Positions 48,458 through 58,625 of a DNA stretch of 64,000 nt are shown here, piece by piece. The notes beneath the pieces were generated by a model. It saw only the letters and a list, made by a program, of their open reading frames with translations, ran no database searches and was not told the origin of the DNA. Source of the DNA: Odontesthes bonariensis (taxonomy: Eukaryota > Chordata > Actinopteri > Atheriniformes > Atherinopsidae); NCBI RefSeq assembly GCF_027942865.1, contig NC_134516.1, forward strand, positions 17,845,822-17,909,821. The letters run 5' to 3'. Position numbers and translations under genes: made by a program. Every line of letters begins with the position of its first letter. Position 1 is the stretch's first letter.

Positions 48458-48578
48458 AACACGTTTTTTAATGTTGGAGCAGAAGTCCTGATACGTTCTG
48501 GAGCTGGAAATGTGATGCTTGAGCTAAAGGCAGAGGTTGTCTGGGTTTTTTCTTCTTGTTCTTCCCTGTGGGTGAGAT

Positions 48579-49730
48579 TCAGGTGTCTGTGTTCCTGAAT
48601 GGCTGGAAGCCTTGTTGCCTCAGACCGGCGAGCGGCAGGAAGAGCTGCTGCTCTGGAGGAAACTCATCCCAGCGTGTCCACGTCCAGCCTGAGAAAGAAG
48701 AGGAGAGCTGGTTATCAGCTCGGATGGACTAAAAGACTAAAAGAACTGCAGGTACCTTCGTTCTTCTCTGGCTCCAGGTTCTCTGGCTCCCCTGACTGGC
48801 TCCTGTCCAGCTCTGCTTGCATGATTATGGTCACATAGTGGTACTGCTCATCCAGTTTGATGGAGTTCACCACTGAAGCAAAGCGGACATTCGTCAGATG
48901 CACTCCGGCTTCCTCCAGCACCTCTCTGCGAGCACATTCCTCCCACGTCTCTCTTTCAACGACATGAAGTCAGGGTCATATTCATCAGAGCATCACATCC
49001 AAGACTTCCTCACCTGTCAGAACAGCTCAAACTCTTTGTTCTGTACACTGAGGATAATAATACGACCTCGGGCAAAAACTATGGAATCACCACAGCTGGA
49101 GGATGTTCATTCAGCTTTTTTATTTTGTAAAAAATTAACAAAATGCAGATGTGACTCATAAAAATGTAAATACGTCATTTATTACCTGATGAACTATAGA
49201 GAAAAACTGATGGAATCATCTTTAATACACAAAGCCAGCTATTTTTCTACAAAATAAAAAAAGCAAAATGAAAATCTTTCAGATATGATGATATTTTTGT
49301 GCCCGGGACTCTTGAGCTAGCGGGACATAAACTTTCTAACAGTCTTGAAGGTGCTATAAATACCCCACACCAAACTACGTTTAAAAAAACAGCTAATTAG
49401 CATTTTAGCACACTTACCTTGTACCTTCAGATATGGTTATCAGCTCAAAACATGTCTCGGTATTTTCGGAACACTTCGGCATATAAACAGTGTTCATAAA
49501 TTCATAATAAATTAGGAATACAGAGTCAGATTTGTGAATGGACTCTGCTAGCTCCCCACCTACCCGAACTCCAGATGACCGCCGGGGAGCTGGTACCTTC
49601 CTCTGCCCACCGCGCTCCTCCGTTTCCCCATGAGAACACAGCCCGGGTGGGCCGAGTCCGTCACCAGGATCCCGACACCGACCCCTGGACGTTTGACCGG
49701 TTTATCCAACATCTGAACGGCCTCGGACAT
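48579..49730 (-). CDS. nudt15: Nudix hydrolase 15 (NUDT15/MTH2), complete, 3 exons, 157 aa
   Basis: Cytosolic Mg-dependent nucleotide diphosphatase that removes modified (d)GTP and, in humans, thioguanine nucleotides. Exons, minus strand: 49,564-49,730; 48,756-48,952; 48,579-48,688; phases 2 and 1 match. Exon 1 gives [11 protein letters not shown] and LPGGHLEFG; exon 2 completes the Nudix box ([18 protein letters not shown]) and continues [17 protein letters not shown] and [11 protein letters not shown]; exon 3 gives W-W-DEFPP and ends NTDT. The start is the first ATG after an in-frame TAG; a second ATG six codons on is possible. Length is close to human (164). The residue aligned with human Arg139 is Ala. 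Convergent with cpo. Confidence 0.93.
49066..49260. repeat. Tc1/mariner-like MITE remnant in nudt15 intron 1
   Basis: CTATGGAATCACCACAGCTG at the left and a GATGGAATCATC motif at about 49,210 resemble ends of a common fish element. Ends are imperfect and there is no ORF. Confidence 0.35.
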
Positions 49731-50751
49731 CAGCTAATTTCTCACACACCGATGCTACTTATCAAAGAGGGAGAATTCCCTTCTGTGTACTTCCGCGTTT
49801 GTTCGTAAAGACGCTTGAGAAACGAAGCGCTTATTTCAGGCGCTTTCAATGATTGTTTTAGAAATATTATGATAAATTAAGCACAAGCAGTCGATACCAC
49901 TTTATATAGTGACAATTCTTCCTTTATTTTGAATAGACTCAGAAAACAGCGCTTCTCCTTCTCCAAAACTAAATGGTCCATTCAGCCGAACTTTTGTCCT
50001 GAAAGAGACGGGTTTAACCCAGATGTGGCTCACAGACACTGAACAAGGTCTTTGATTGCCACCTTTTGGTTAGACACACGTTGTATTTACAGATTTGGCC
50101 AAAAACGAAAAAAAAACCAGAGTATATTTTTGATAGCTGGCTCCTGGATTTGCGCAATGCCGACAGTAGTTTTTAAGTTTGTGTCTTTAGTTTTATCTTA
50201 TAAATATCTGCATAGGACCATGTGAGGTAACTTGTGGATTTTAATAAAAACACCCATGGGAAGCCGTAAAACTGGGAAAAGTTGTCTGTTAGTGTCTGTT
50301 AACTATTGGTTTTCATGTAGAAGTGATTTGTTATTCAGGTTTCAAAAGGTCACCAGAAATCGCTTCTCAAACTAAATAATTTTTTTTAAATCAAATGCAG
50401 AACTTTGATTTATTTTATTAAAACAAATCATTCACACAGTAAAGTAGCATCCAGATCAGGGTAACCCTGATACTGCTGCTCCCCAACAGTTTAGAACTGA
50501 AGAAGACTTTCGGAACCAAGAAGTCCAGTCGGCCTTATTCAGGCTGTGAGATTGATTCTTTCATTGGAAGCTCAAGAACAAGCTAGAAGAATCTCAAGTT
50601 AAACTAGAAAATTTCAGAAGAAATTTAGAAGGAGCCTGCCAAAATGTGCTTATCGCTCAACCAATCACGGCTGCTCACGAATGGTTCGCAAGGCCTAAAG
50701 AAGAAGCATTCAAGCCTAAACGGCATCAAAGCCGTTTAAATTTAAAAATTT
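49731..50751. other. Upstream of nudt15; no gene seen
   Basis: Should contain the nudt15 promoter in its first few hundred bases, but no TATA box or other element can be assigned. The remainder is AT-rich. Confidence 0.4.
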
Positions 50752-50975
50752 AAAGCGGCGAACTGTCCCTTTAAAGAGGCGAACTGTCCCTTTAAAGTGG
50801 CAAACTGTCCCTTTAAAGAGGCGAACTGTCCCTTTAAAGAGGCGAACTGTCCCTTTAAAGCGGTGAACTGTCCCTTTAAAGAGGCGAACTGTCCCTTTAA
50901 AGAGGCGAACTGTCCCTTTAAAGCGGCGAACTGTCCCTTTAAAGAGGCGAACTGTCCCTTTAAAGCAGTTAATTG
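50752..50975 (+). repeat. 21-bp satellite derived from the foldback D terminus
   Basis: About ten units of GCGAACTGTCCCTTTAAAGA plus one base. The unit equals the last 21 bp of element D (GAGGCGAACTATCCCTTTAAA at 36,418 and 47,326) apart from one substitution. Being 21 bp it reads in frame as a repeated heptapeptide ANCPFKE/A within a 71-codon ORF (50,797-51,012). Confidence 0.9.
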
Positions 50976-51534
50976 TGCTGTTGAAACTTCAAAGGACTGG
51001 CTGGGCCACTAATAGCCTTGTTTCTATGGTAATTAATCTCCCTCATTTAACTGACAGTTAAGCTGCCCCACCTGCTGCTACACTAATTATATGAAACTCA
51101 GGCTTCTCAGAGCCAAAAAACCTCTAAGAACAGATGCTTCCCATTCGGAAACCGTAAGAGCTACGGAAAAAATTCTCGCAGAATGAACGAGGGACGCCTT
51201 TGGACTTCAATATTCCCGCGTTTCAGATCTGTAGCACATTCACAGTGAAAGCACGGATGAGAGAAAGAAGGGCTGCAGGAGGTGCTGAGATTCTGAGAAT
51301 TGGATGAATTAAAGGGGATTTGAGGTCTTTGAGCCCCGACATCACTTTGCTCTGAGGGGCTCTGAGAGCAAACGGTCAGCTCTAGATGAAATATGAAAAC
51401 ATTTTATGAATCCCAACATGCTTTGTTGGGATTCATAACAAACAAAGCATTTGTTTCTCATTTATCAAGGTCCAAGTAGTGAGACTTCAGTGACTCTTCT
51501 GCATCTTCTTTATCATTTCTGTCCTGTGTTTGTG
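50976..51534. other. No gene seen
   Basis: No coding or RNA features recognised. A short inverted AATCCCAACATGCTTTGTTGGGATT hairpin lies near 51,410-51,436. Confidence 0.45.
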
Positions 51535-52430
51535 TAACAAAAACTTGGGGCACGTTGTTCCCAGCAGCCTGTCACAGAGACACATCATCTGTTCCCATTT
51601 CTTTAGCTGCATTTATGGAAAAAAAAAAATGTTGAGCTACTTGATGAATTTGAATTTCCCCCATTGGGGGATAAATAAAGTATTTTTCTATTCTATTCTA
51701 TTCTGTGAAAAACAGCAAAGATAACACAGTGTGACAGACAGAAAACAGGATTTCTGCAGCAACAAGGTGATTCCCAAAGAGCTGTTAGCTGAAAACTTGG
51801 CATATCTCAGCATGGTGTGCAGTGTGTCCTTAAAACATTTGAGGAAACTGGACCAGTGGAGGACAAAAGAAGAAGTGTCAGGCCTAAAGAACTATCTACA
51901 GCAGATGAACAGGATCTGAAAGTGATGTCCTTAAGAAAGAGGAAAAAATCCAGCAAAGACCTGACACAGGAGCTGAGAGATGCATCTGGACCTTCAGCTG
52001 ATCCATCTGCTGTTGGCCCAAGCCTCATCAGAAATGGGCTCCATGGAAGGGTGGCTGTCAGGAAGCCGTTCTTAAGGAAGGGAAACAGGGAGAAAAGGCT
52101 GAGCTGTGCCAAAGGACACAAGAAGTGGGCTGAAAATCAGTGGCAGCAGGTCTGATGGAGGGATGAATCCTCCCCAGAGCCCGGAGCTCAACATTACTGA
52201 AGCAGTGTGGGATCATGTTGGCAGAGAACGGAACAAAAGGCAGCCCACATCCAAAGAAGAGCTTTGGGATGTCCTTCAAGAAGCCTGGAGAACTGTTCCT
52301 GAAGACTCCTTAAAGAAAGGACAGAAAGCTCGTCTGAGAGGGTTCAGGCTGAGTTGGAGGATAAAGGAGCTCAGAGCAGATATTCACTTTAAAGATGCTC
52401 AGAACTGAACAAAACTCCTATTTTTATCTT
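51535..52430 (+). mobile_element. Tc1-type transposon T2, internally deleted
   Basis: Plus-strand transposase halves at 51,817-52,155 and 52,106-52,408 correspond to T1 in reverse and share its internal deletion (AENQWQ running directly into the QSPELN tail in another frame). The T1 piggyBac-like insertion is absent here (empty TTAA). A LINE 3' tail is inserted near its left end. Confidence 0.8.
51611..51713 (+). mobile_element. LINE 3' tail inserted in T2
   Basis: GAATTTCCCCCATTGGGGGA and ATAAATAAAGTATTTT followed by TCTAT repeats is a typical fish LINE 3' end. T3 (53,150) shows the uninterrupted sequence AGCTTCATCTGTGAAAAAC. Confidence 0.7.
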
Positions 52431-52703
52431 ATATTCTGGGTTTATGTTCATGTTTGAACACGTTTCAGTGAATCTCTGCAGCTGCTCCCCTTTAATGGAA
52501 ATCTGTAAAGAAATTAGGACTTTTTTCTCTGTTTTATATATTTTATTTCATGTTACATATTTCTAATCAAAAGCCTTTATGAATTTATTTCATGTATAAA
52601 AAATAAACATACAGATGTTCCCCTGTGAAGAGGTAACTGTGTGATGTCATCCATTCTTCACTATGAAGCTCACAGCTGTATCAGGGTGACCCCCAGAGGT
52701 GCT
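52431..52703. other. Between T2 and the tRNA gene
   Basis: No features recognised. Confidence 0.4.
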
Positions 52704-52707
52704 AAAA

Positions 52708-52779
52708 GGGCTCGTCCGGGATTTGAACCCGGGACCTCTCGCACCCTAAGCGAGAATCATACCCCTAGACCAACGAGCC
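52708..52779 (-). tRNA. tRNA-Pro (anticodon AGG)
   Basis: Minus-strand 72-nt tRNA: acceptor stem GGCTCGT paired with ACGAGCC, discriminator C at 52,708, A box TGGTCTAGGGG, anticodon loop CTTAGGG inside a CTCGC/GCGAG stem, T arm CCGGGTTCAAATCCCGG. TTTT at 52,704-52,707 directly follows as a Pol III terminator. It has no mismatches in the stems and looks functional. No intron and no encoded CCA, as expected for a nuclear tRNA. Confidence 0.97.
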
Positions 52780-53069
52780 TCTATAATTCATGGTTACATT
52801 TATGATTTTGGGTCTCGGTGAAAGCTGGAGTTGGACTGTGCAACGTGGTGATGTGGCAGCTGGAGCGTTACATGTTCTGTAGACCAACAGCACCCTCTGC
52901 TGGTGGAAATTACATCTGCACTCAGCTGCGCCTTACACCAAGTCATCTCCTGATCATCATTTCTTATGGAATTACACATTACTATCTTGTCCCTTGGATT
53001 TTTACATTGGCCAGTTGGACCAGGGTCCACTTCCAGTAATATCAAAGTAAAAATAAAAAGAAGCCATTT

Positions 53070-53310
53070 TAAACTGGATCTTTAGGCACTTTGTTCCCAG
53101 CAGCCTGTCACAGAGACACATCATTTGTTCCCATTTCTTTAGCTTCATCTGTGAAAAACAGCAAAGATAACACAGTCTGACAGACAGAAAACAGGATTTC
53201 TGCAGCAACAAGGTGATTCCCAAAGAGCTGTTAGCTGAAAACTTGGCATATCTCAGCATGGTGTGCAGTGTGTCCTTAAAACATTTGAGGAAACTGGACA
53301 AAAGAAGAAG
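53070..53310 (+). mobile_element. Tc1 5' fragment T3
   Basis: Repeats the left portion of T2 (TTTGTTCCCAGCAGCCTGTC through KTFEETG) and stops after GAGGAAACTGGACAAAAG, 47 bp before the first recognisable exon of the SLC1-like gene. Confidence 0.75.
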
Positions 53311-54309
53311 AAAAGAGGTTTAGGCTGCAGCATGCCTGATGTTGTGTGTCATGCAGGACTGAGTCTGATGCTGCTCGTGAAGCCGGGCGTCACCTATCCT
53401 GTCAGCGAGGTGGACGCTGAGGAGGAGAAGGAGCCCTTCGTCACCGTGGACTCCATCATGGATCTGTTCAGGTCAGAGGACAGCTGCATCACACTCTATC
53501 TGCAGCTTCTTTCATTTTTCTACATTTCTACAGGTTGACACTTTATTTTTGGCTCTCTTTGACTTTCTTTAGAAACATAATGCCAACGAATCTGGTTCTG
53601 GCTTTATTCAAAAAGGTATGTTTGTCCTTCAGGTGCAGTTTCCTGCTTTCTGAACCCGAAGCGTGAACACTGATGTGAGCATCTCTTTTGTTTCTCAGTA
53701 CAAGACGACTCGGATGGAGTTTGCAGTTCCTTCGATCTCAAATTCCAGCCTGGAAACGGTGAATCTCTCCTTCTCTCGTCACTCTGGGGATGTTTTCAGC
53801 TCTCACTGGCAGCGATAACTGATGTAGCGTACCTCACTTTGCCTCAGAATGCCACTGAATACGGACTGAGTGTGGATGTGGTGGATGGCTTCGAAGTCCT
53901 CGGCCTGTTGGTGTTTGGGCTGGCCATCTCCAGCTTGAAAGAAAGAGGACTGATCGTCAGGGGAGGCATCGCCGGCGTGAATGAGCTCATCAGATACTCC
54001 CTCAGACTGGTTGTGGGGTGAAGTTGAACATCTTGATCTGTAGAACTGAACATTTATGTTTGTTGAAGGTTCTTTTTTTCCAACGATATGAGTCATTTTT
54101 ATCTGGAGTGAATCCTGTTGGTGATTAAGAATGTTTCGGTGGCTTCTCTCCTCCTCAGCTACATGCCGCTGGGACTCCTGCTCGTGTCTGTAACCCACGT
54201 TGTCGACGTTGGCGAGTGGAAGATCTTCATCAAAATTGGAAAGTTCACGGCTGTGGTTCCCGTCGGGTGAGTCCTTCCTCGTTCATCCAGCACCAGGTTT
54301 GAGTGGTGG

Positions 54310-54990
54310 GGGCGTTCGGCTGAAATGTGAGCGTCCATGCAGCCGGCGCAGGACTGCTGTGGGCTCATGAACAGATCTTGTTAAAGGGATCTTGTCCAGT
54401 TCTGCTGGATGTCAGTTTTTCCCAGAAGCAGCTGAAACGTGGACTCATCTGCCCACAGAACACATGTCCACTGTCTTTCTGTCCATCTGAGATGAGCTGG
54501 TGTCCAGAGAACTGGGCCGTGTTCCTGCACAGAGCTGATATCTGGCTTCCTCCTGGTGTGCTGCAGCTTCAGCTCACATTTCTGGACCGTGATGAGTGGA
54601 AATGGTTCTCCCAGCTCCTCCTGAGCCCATGTGGCTGTATGGATCATGGTGGCGTGATGACGGTTTCTCCTGCCTGGCTCCCAGCTCATCCAGCAGGGCT
54701 TTCTGTCCTCGGCCTTTCCACGCTGAGCTTTCCCCGGACTCCCTGAATCTTTGCACAGTATTCTTCTCCAACCAGCAGGTTACCTGCTGGAAGCTTCCAG
54801 AACGCTGTTCCTGTAGATTCTGTAAACTTTCTGTCTTTCTGTGACTGCAGAACAACTTTTACAGAGTGTTGCTGCATCAAATTTGAATCCATACTTTCTC
54901 TTTTCATAGTTTATCAGTGAAGAGACTGAAAATATTTGATTAGTTTTGTGTTTGTTAAATAAAGGTTCAAACGGATCAACTAATGACATA
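54310..54990 (-). repeat. DNA-transposon-derived repeat in SLC1-like intron
   Basis: A minus-strand frame reads LRWTERQWTCVLWADESTFQ, resembling the region around the first catalytic Asp of Tc1-like transposases, between broken frames on either side. The right end carries an R1/Tc1-like tail (AAATATTTGATTAG). Classification uncertain. Confidence 0.4.
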
Positions 54991-55369
54991 TTTAACTTTG
55001 CTGTTTCTTCATGTCTCAGCTGCTCATAAAAGCTCAGATCTTCAAACTCAGACTTTGACTCAGGTGCAAAGTTGAGTTCTTCTGACCTTCAACACTCCGG
55101 CTGCTGTCTGACCATCAGAGCGACCGCGGATAAACTCGTATTTCATGGCAGCAGATATCTCTCCGAGGTGTTTGAGCATGGAAGCAGGTGGTAGACATCC
55201 TATGAAACGGGTTTTAATGTTTGAGGTGATGCTTGGTGTGTTTCAGGCTCATCCTGCATGCAGCAGTACTTCTGCCGCTCCTCTACTTTGCGATGGTGAG
55301 ACGCAGCCCCGTCCCTGTCATCAGGGGCGTTTATCCTGCTCTGAGGGCGGCGTTTTTCTCGTCTTCCAG

Positions 55370-56097
55370 GTCACTTCTTCTTCTGGTTGTATTCGTCACT
55401 TGCCTCTCACAGGAAATCCTCTGAGTTGGTGGAGGGACCACGAACAGGAGTACCCTCAGCTATTCAGAGTAGCAAAATGTTTCCTGTGTATTCCTGGAAC
55501 AAGCGTCTCTGCGGAGAGTTTTCTCTTCCGCTGGAGACATTGTGAATCCACAGAGAAGCGTTCTGAAAGCTGGGCATGTGGACCAGCTTGTATTCCTCCA
55601 CAAAAACCTTGAAATTAAAAAATAAGCACAGACATACAAACTGGAACAACATGTAAAATCCAGTATCTGAGACTGTTTACCATATTTAATTTTGTTGAGT
55701 CCTGCAAGCTTTTATTTATTTAGGCAGCTGGGTAAATTCCTTTATTGAGATTACACTGAAAAAGTGGATGTTGCAGGGCTTGGTACTTTATTTTTGTCAA
55801 TAACAGTTGACATTTTTTGTTAATATTTTAAGAACCCTACAAGCACTTTCATATTTGATTATAGAGAGAGTATATGCTAATTTCTATGTGGTAACAGCCA
55901 GAAAAAGTGTTATGACATTTGAAGGTATAGAGACCATATTTTCTTTTGATAATAACTACTTTGAAATCAATTCTTGCCAATACACACCCCTATTCGTCAG
56001 TGCCAATTGTTTCAGTATTCACCTTCAAACTTTACCAGTTTCAGTTATTTTCAGAGGGATTTTCTGTTCTTTGATTTATTTCCCGTGTGTCTCCAAG
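55370..56097. other. SLC1-like intron 6
   Basis: Contains GC-poor sequence from about 55,620 on; no element was identified. The downstream acceptor (CTCCAAG) is usable but lacks a strong polypyrimidine tract. Confidence 0.4.
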
Positions 56098-56305
56098 TAC
56101 CTCCGCGCTGCCGCTGACTTTCCGCTGCTGCGAGGAGCGGAACCGCATCGACAGAAGATTCACCGGCTTCATGCTGCCCATCAAACCAGGTCAACAAGGA
56201 TGGAACTGCCCTCTTCCAGGCGGCTGCTGCAGTTTTCATTGCCCAACTCAGCCAGATCACTGTGACCTTGAGCATGTTAATCACCATCAGGTTGGTCGCA
56301 GTCTT

Positions 56306-56621
56306 TTTTTTTTTTTTTGCACAATATTTTTATTAGGTCTTTTTCAAGTCGTGTAGGACATGCAAGAGAAATAAGGATAATAGAAAAATAAAATAAATAA
56401 TAGTAACAAAAATAAATGTGCCTATATATATATATATATAATAAATAAATTTAAAGAAAAATGATAAATTAAAAATTGATAAAAATAAATAAAGAAAGAA
56501 AAAATTTAAAAAATAATAAAATGACAAACGCATCCCTAGTACTCTATGTCCGTGGACAAATTCTCAAAGAAGAGGTGAGTAGCCTATTATGGGTCTTATT
56601 AATGATCATTGTACTTAGCTT
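56306..56621 (-). mobile_element. Retroposed 316-bp insertion with 21-bp target duplication
   Basis: The stretch CATCAGGTTGGTCG(C/T)AGTCTT occurs at 56,285-56,305 and 56,622-56,642. The insert starts with poly-T and, read on the minus strand, ends AATAAAAATATTGTGC followed by poly-A, the signature of an L1/L2-type retroposed transcript. The source RNA is not recognised. Confidence 0.75.
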
Positions 56622-56890
56622 CATCAGGTTGGTCGTAGTCTTCATCGGTTAAACGATTGATTCATTTGACTTACATAATCAAAGCAGTAATGTCTGTTCT
56701 CATGTTCCAAACAAGAAATAAAAAGTGTGTGTGCTGTGCAGTGTGACGGCATCGGTTGCCACCATTGGAGCTGCGAGCGTCCCGGACAGTGAATCCATGA
56801 TCACAGTGTTTGTCCTGACGATGGTGGGACTGCCTCTGAAGGACGTCGCGCTCCTGGTGCTGCTGGAGCTCAGCCCCGGCGCCACGGGGG

Positions 56891-57737
56891 GACACTCGCG
56901 GGCATTGCCCCCCAATCCACGCCGGTGTGCCCCCCCTGGGTTCACTTTGACGTTTGACCTGAGATTGCCTCAAACACTGAGGGGACACGATCTAAAAGTC
57001 TTAAATAAAAAATACGTTTTTTAAGGTCTTAAAATGTCTTAAATTTCTCTGATTTTCGAAGAGTGGCATTAAATTTCATCTGGGCGGAATGAAAGAATGA
57101 TATGTCTGGAGAGAGCTTTTGTGTGTGCGCCAGTACTTCCGGTGAAAATTTCCGGTGATTTGACAGCTAAGCTAACGCGTCAGGTTAGGGCCAGTGGCCG
57201 TAAACAAAGGCTATAGCCGAGAAGAAAGATAATAATAGCTAAAAAGACTAGCTTTCTTCAGTAGCCTAATGCTTACCGATTTAGCAAGCCTAGCAGCCTC
57301 GTTGCTAATGCTAGCCGCAGTAACGTTACCAACCATACCCGACGTCAAGGAGTTGGCTGAGCAGGGGCAAGAGTATGGAGGGGCTGGCATAGTTAACTTC
57401 ATAATGGGTGAGTGCAGGTTTCATTCACTTGTTTTCATTCTTTCACAGGATTGATTCACTTCACTGGTTTATCCGATTGCTGGCCGCCGAGCCATTATGT
57501 GTCTGGGTTTGTGTAGGTTACTGATCATGGTTGTTAGCAGTCGATAGTCAGGTTGTGTGTTGGGTGTGTATTTTTTTCTATGGGTACATTGACTGAGCGG
57601 TCTGTGCTCGTTTTTTATTTTTATTTAATTAGATTGGAGATACTAATTAATACTGAGGGGGGGGCGGGGGGCTGGGGGCTGGGGGCTGGTCCCGGGGAAA
57701 ATTGCCAGGGCCGATTTTTTTTCCCAGTCCGACCCTG
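56891..57737. mobile_element. hAT-like element remnant with CAGGG-type right end
   Basis: The right end, read on the minus strand, starts CAGGGTCGGACTGGG and then AATCGGCCCTGGCA, a known type of fish hAT terminus. The left limit is unclear; the C/G-rich run from 56,890 and GTCTTAAA repeats (57,000-57,045) probably belong to it. It replaces the place where the next SLC1 exon would be expected. Confidence 0.45.
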
Positions 57738-58289
57738 AACTACATGTTCAAATGCGTTCTGATGTCGGCTCAACGCCAGTCTGAATTCACTGTGGCTGTG
57801 CGTGGGCGTTGCTGTTGTTGTTGCGCTCCTGTTTGCTCGTTGTGTGTATATTAGTATTAATGGCGACTAGAAAGGGGCAAACGTGATCTGGGCTTTGCGT
57901 TCAATTTATGCACCGATGATTATACAGAGTGGATTAAACTGTGCAGGCTATTCGAGATGTCTCGGAATGCCTACTTTAAAGGAAGCGTGATGTGTTTGCC
58001 AGGGCTGCCTAAACGAGTTGCCAACCGTCCCTTGAAATAATGGAATCGTCACGTATTTAGTAACAAAAGGACAGTTCCTTATTGGGCTGAAACGGGGCCC
58101 ACAATTCGGTTAAAATGCAGAAAATTGCATCTAAGAAATACCAAATTTTCTTTAAAGATCAGCTGCTGTTACAGATAAATAACAACATGAAATGTAAACC
58201 AGCTGAAGTGCAGCAGAGAGGAAGGTGTGGTAGAAACCTTAGGAGGTCTCCGTCAGTGGGTTGGGCTGTTGTTTCTGTAGCTTCGCAAC
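57738..58289. other. No gene seen
   Basis: No coding, RNA or clear repeat features recognised. Confidence 0.4.
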
Positions 58290-58625
58290 AACTCAGTTGA
58301 TGATGTCACACACAGTGTCAGCAGGAAACTCAGGTGAACTCTCTCAGCAGACAACATGGACAGAAGCTCACAGCCAGCAGTTCAACATCTGGGGTGCAGA
58401 GACCCTCCTTCTCAGTGACATGTCCAGGATTACAGCATCTGTTGTTAACCAGCTCTTTGATCCTCCTCCTTTCCTGTTACCGCTCTGTCTGCAGTCTCTG
58501 TCTGCCCGGATAGTCTTAAAGCTGAGCAGAGAGCTGTTAGAGCTGTTCCTGCAGCCAGGTCTCTGCCTGATATTCCTGCTGTGTCCTCATCAGGGCTCCA
58601 AGCTCGTCCATTTGATCCACCAGTG
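58290..58625 (-). mobile_element. Non-LTR retrotransposon endonuclease fragment, dead
   Basis: Minus-strand translation contains PDVELLAVSFCPCCLLREFT followed by stops, resembling the PDxELL...RPxYLPREF motif of LINE apurinic endonucleases; upstream in the same strand stops abound. Confidence 0.5.

Larger units (their letters stand above)
53357..56890 (+). pseudogene. SLC1-type amino-acid transporter, decaying or partial (EAAT/ASCT family)
   Basis: Exons: 53,357-53,471; 53,573-53,615; 53,699-53,758; 53,848-54,017; 54,159-54,266; 55,247-55,369; 56,098-56,290; 56,742 to about 56,860. Phases agree throughout. Family motifs in order: VKPGVT, VDSIMDLFRN, PTNLVLALFKKYKT, VLGLLVFGL, YMPLGLLLVS, LPLLYFAMVRR, SSSS (HP1), LTFRCCEE, DGTALFQAAAAVFIAQ (TM7), TIGAASVP (HP2), VGLPLKDV. 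Such proteins are Na-coupled trimers importing glutamate or neutral amino acids. Problems: exon 7 is 193 nt where 195 is expected; two bases are missing between MLPI and VNKDGTAL, breaking the frame in the Na/substrate core. TM1-3 exons upstream and the TM8 exon (AVDW...) downstream were not found. Fish slc1a8/slc1a9-type genes are a possible source. One sequencing error could alone explain the frameshift. Confidence 0.75.

Noticed and set aside
50752-50975. CRISPR-like array
   Set aside because: Units are contiguous 21-bp repeats with no spacers, in vertebrate DNA.
50797-51012. 71-codon heptapeptide-repeat ORF
   Set aside because: Product of the 21-bp satellite derived from element D; no promoter or splice evidence. 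Kept as a finding, not as a gene.
49731-53356. N-terminal exons (TM1-3) of the SLC1-like gene
   Set aside because: No hydrophobic exon-like blocks with suitable splice sites were found among the satellite, Tc1 and tRNA features.
54327-54855. ORFs of 82-139 codons inside the SLC1-like intron
   Set aside because: They lie in transposon-derived sequence on both strands; no link to the transporter frame.
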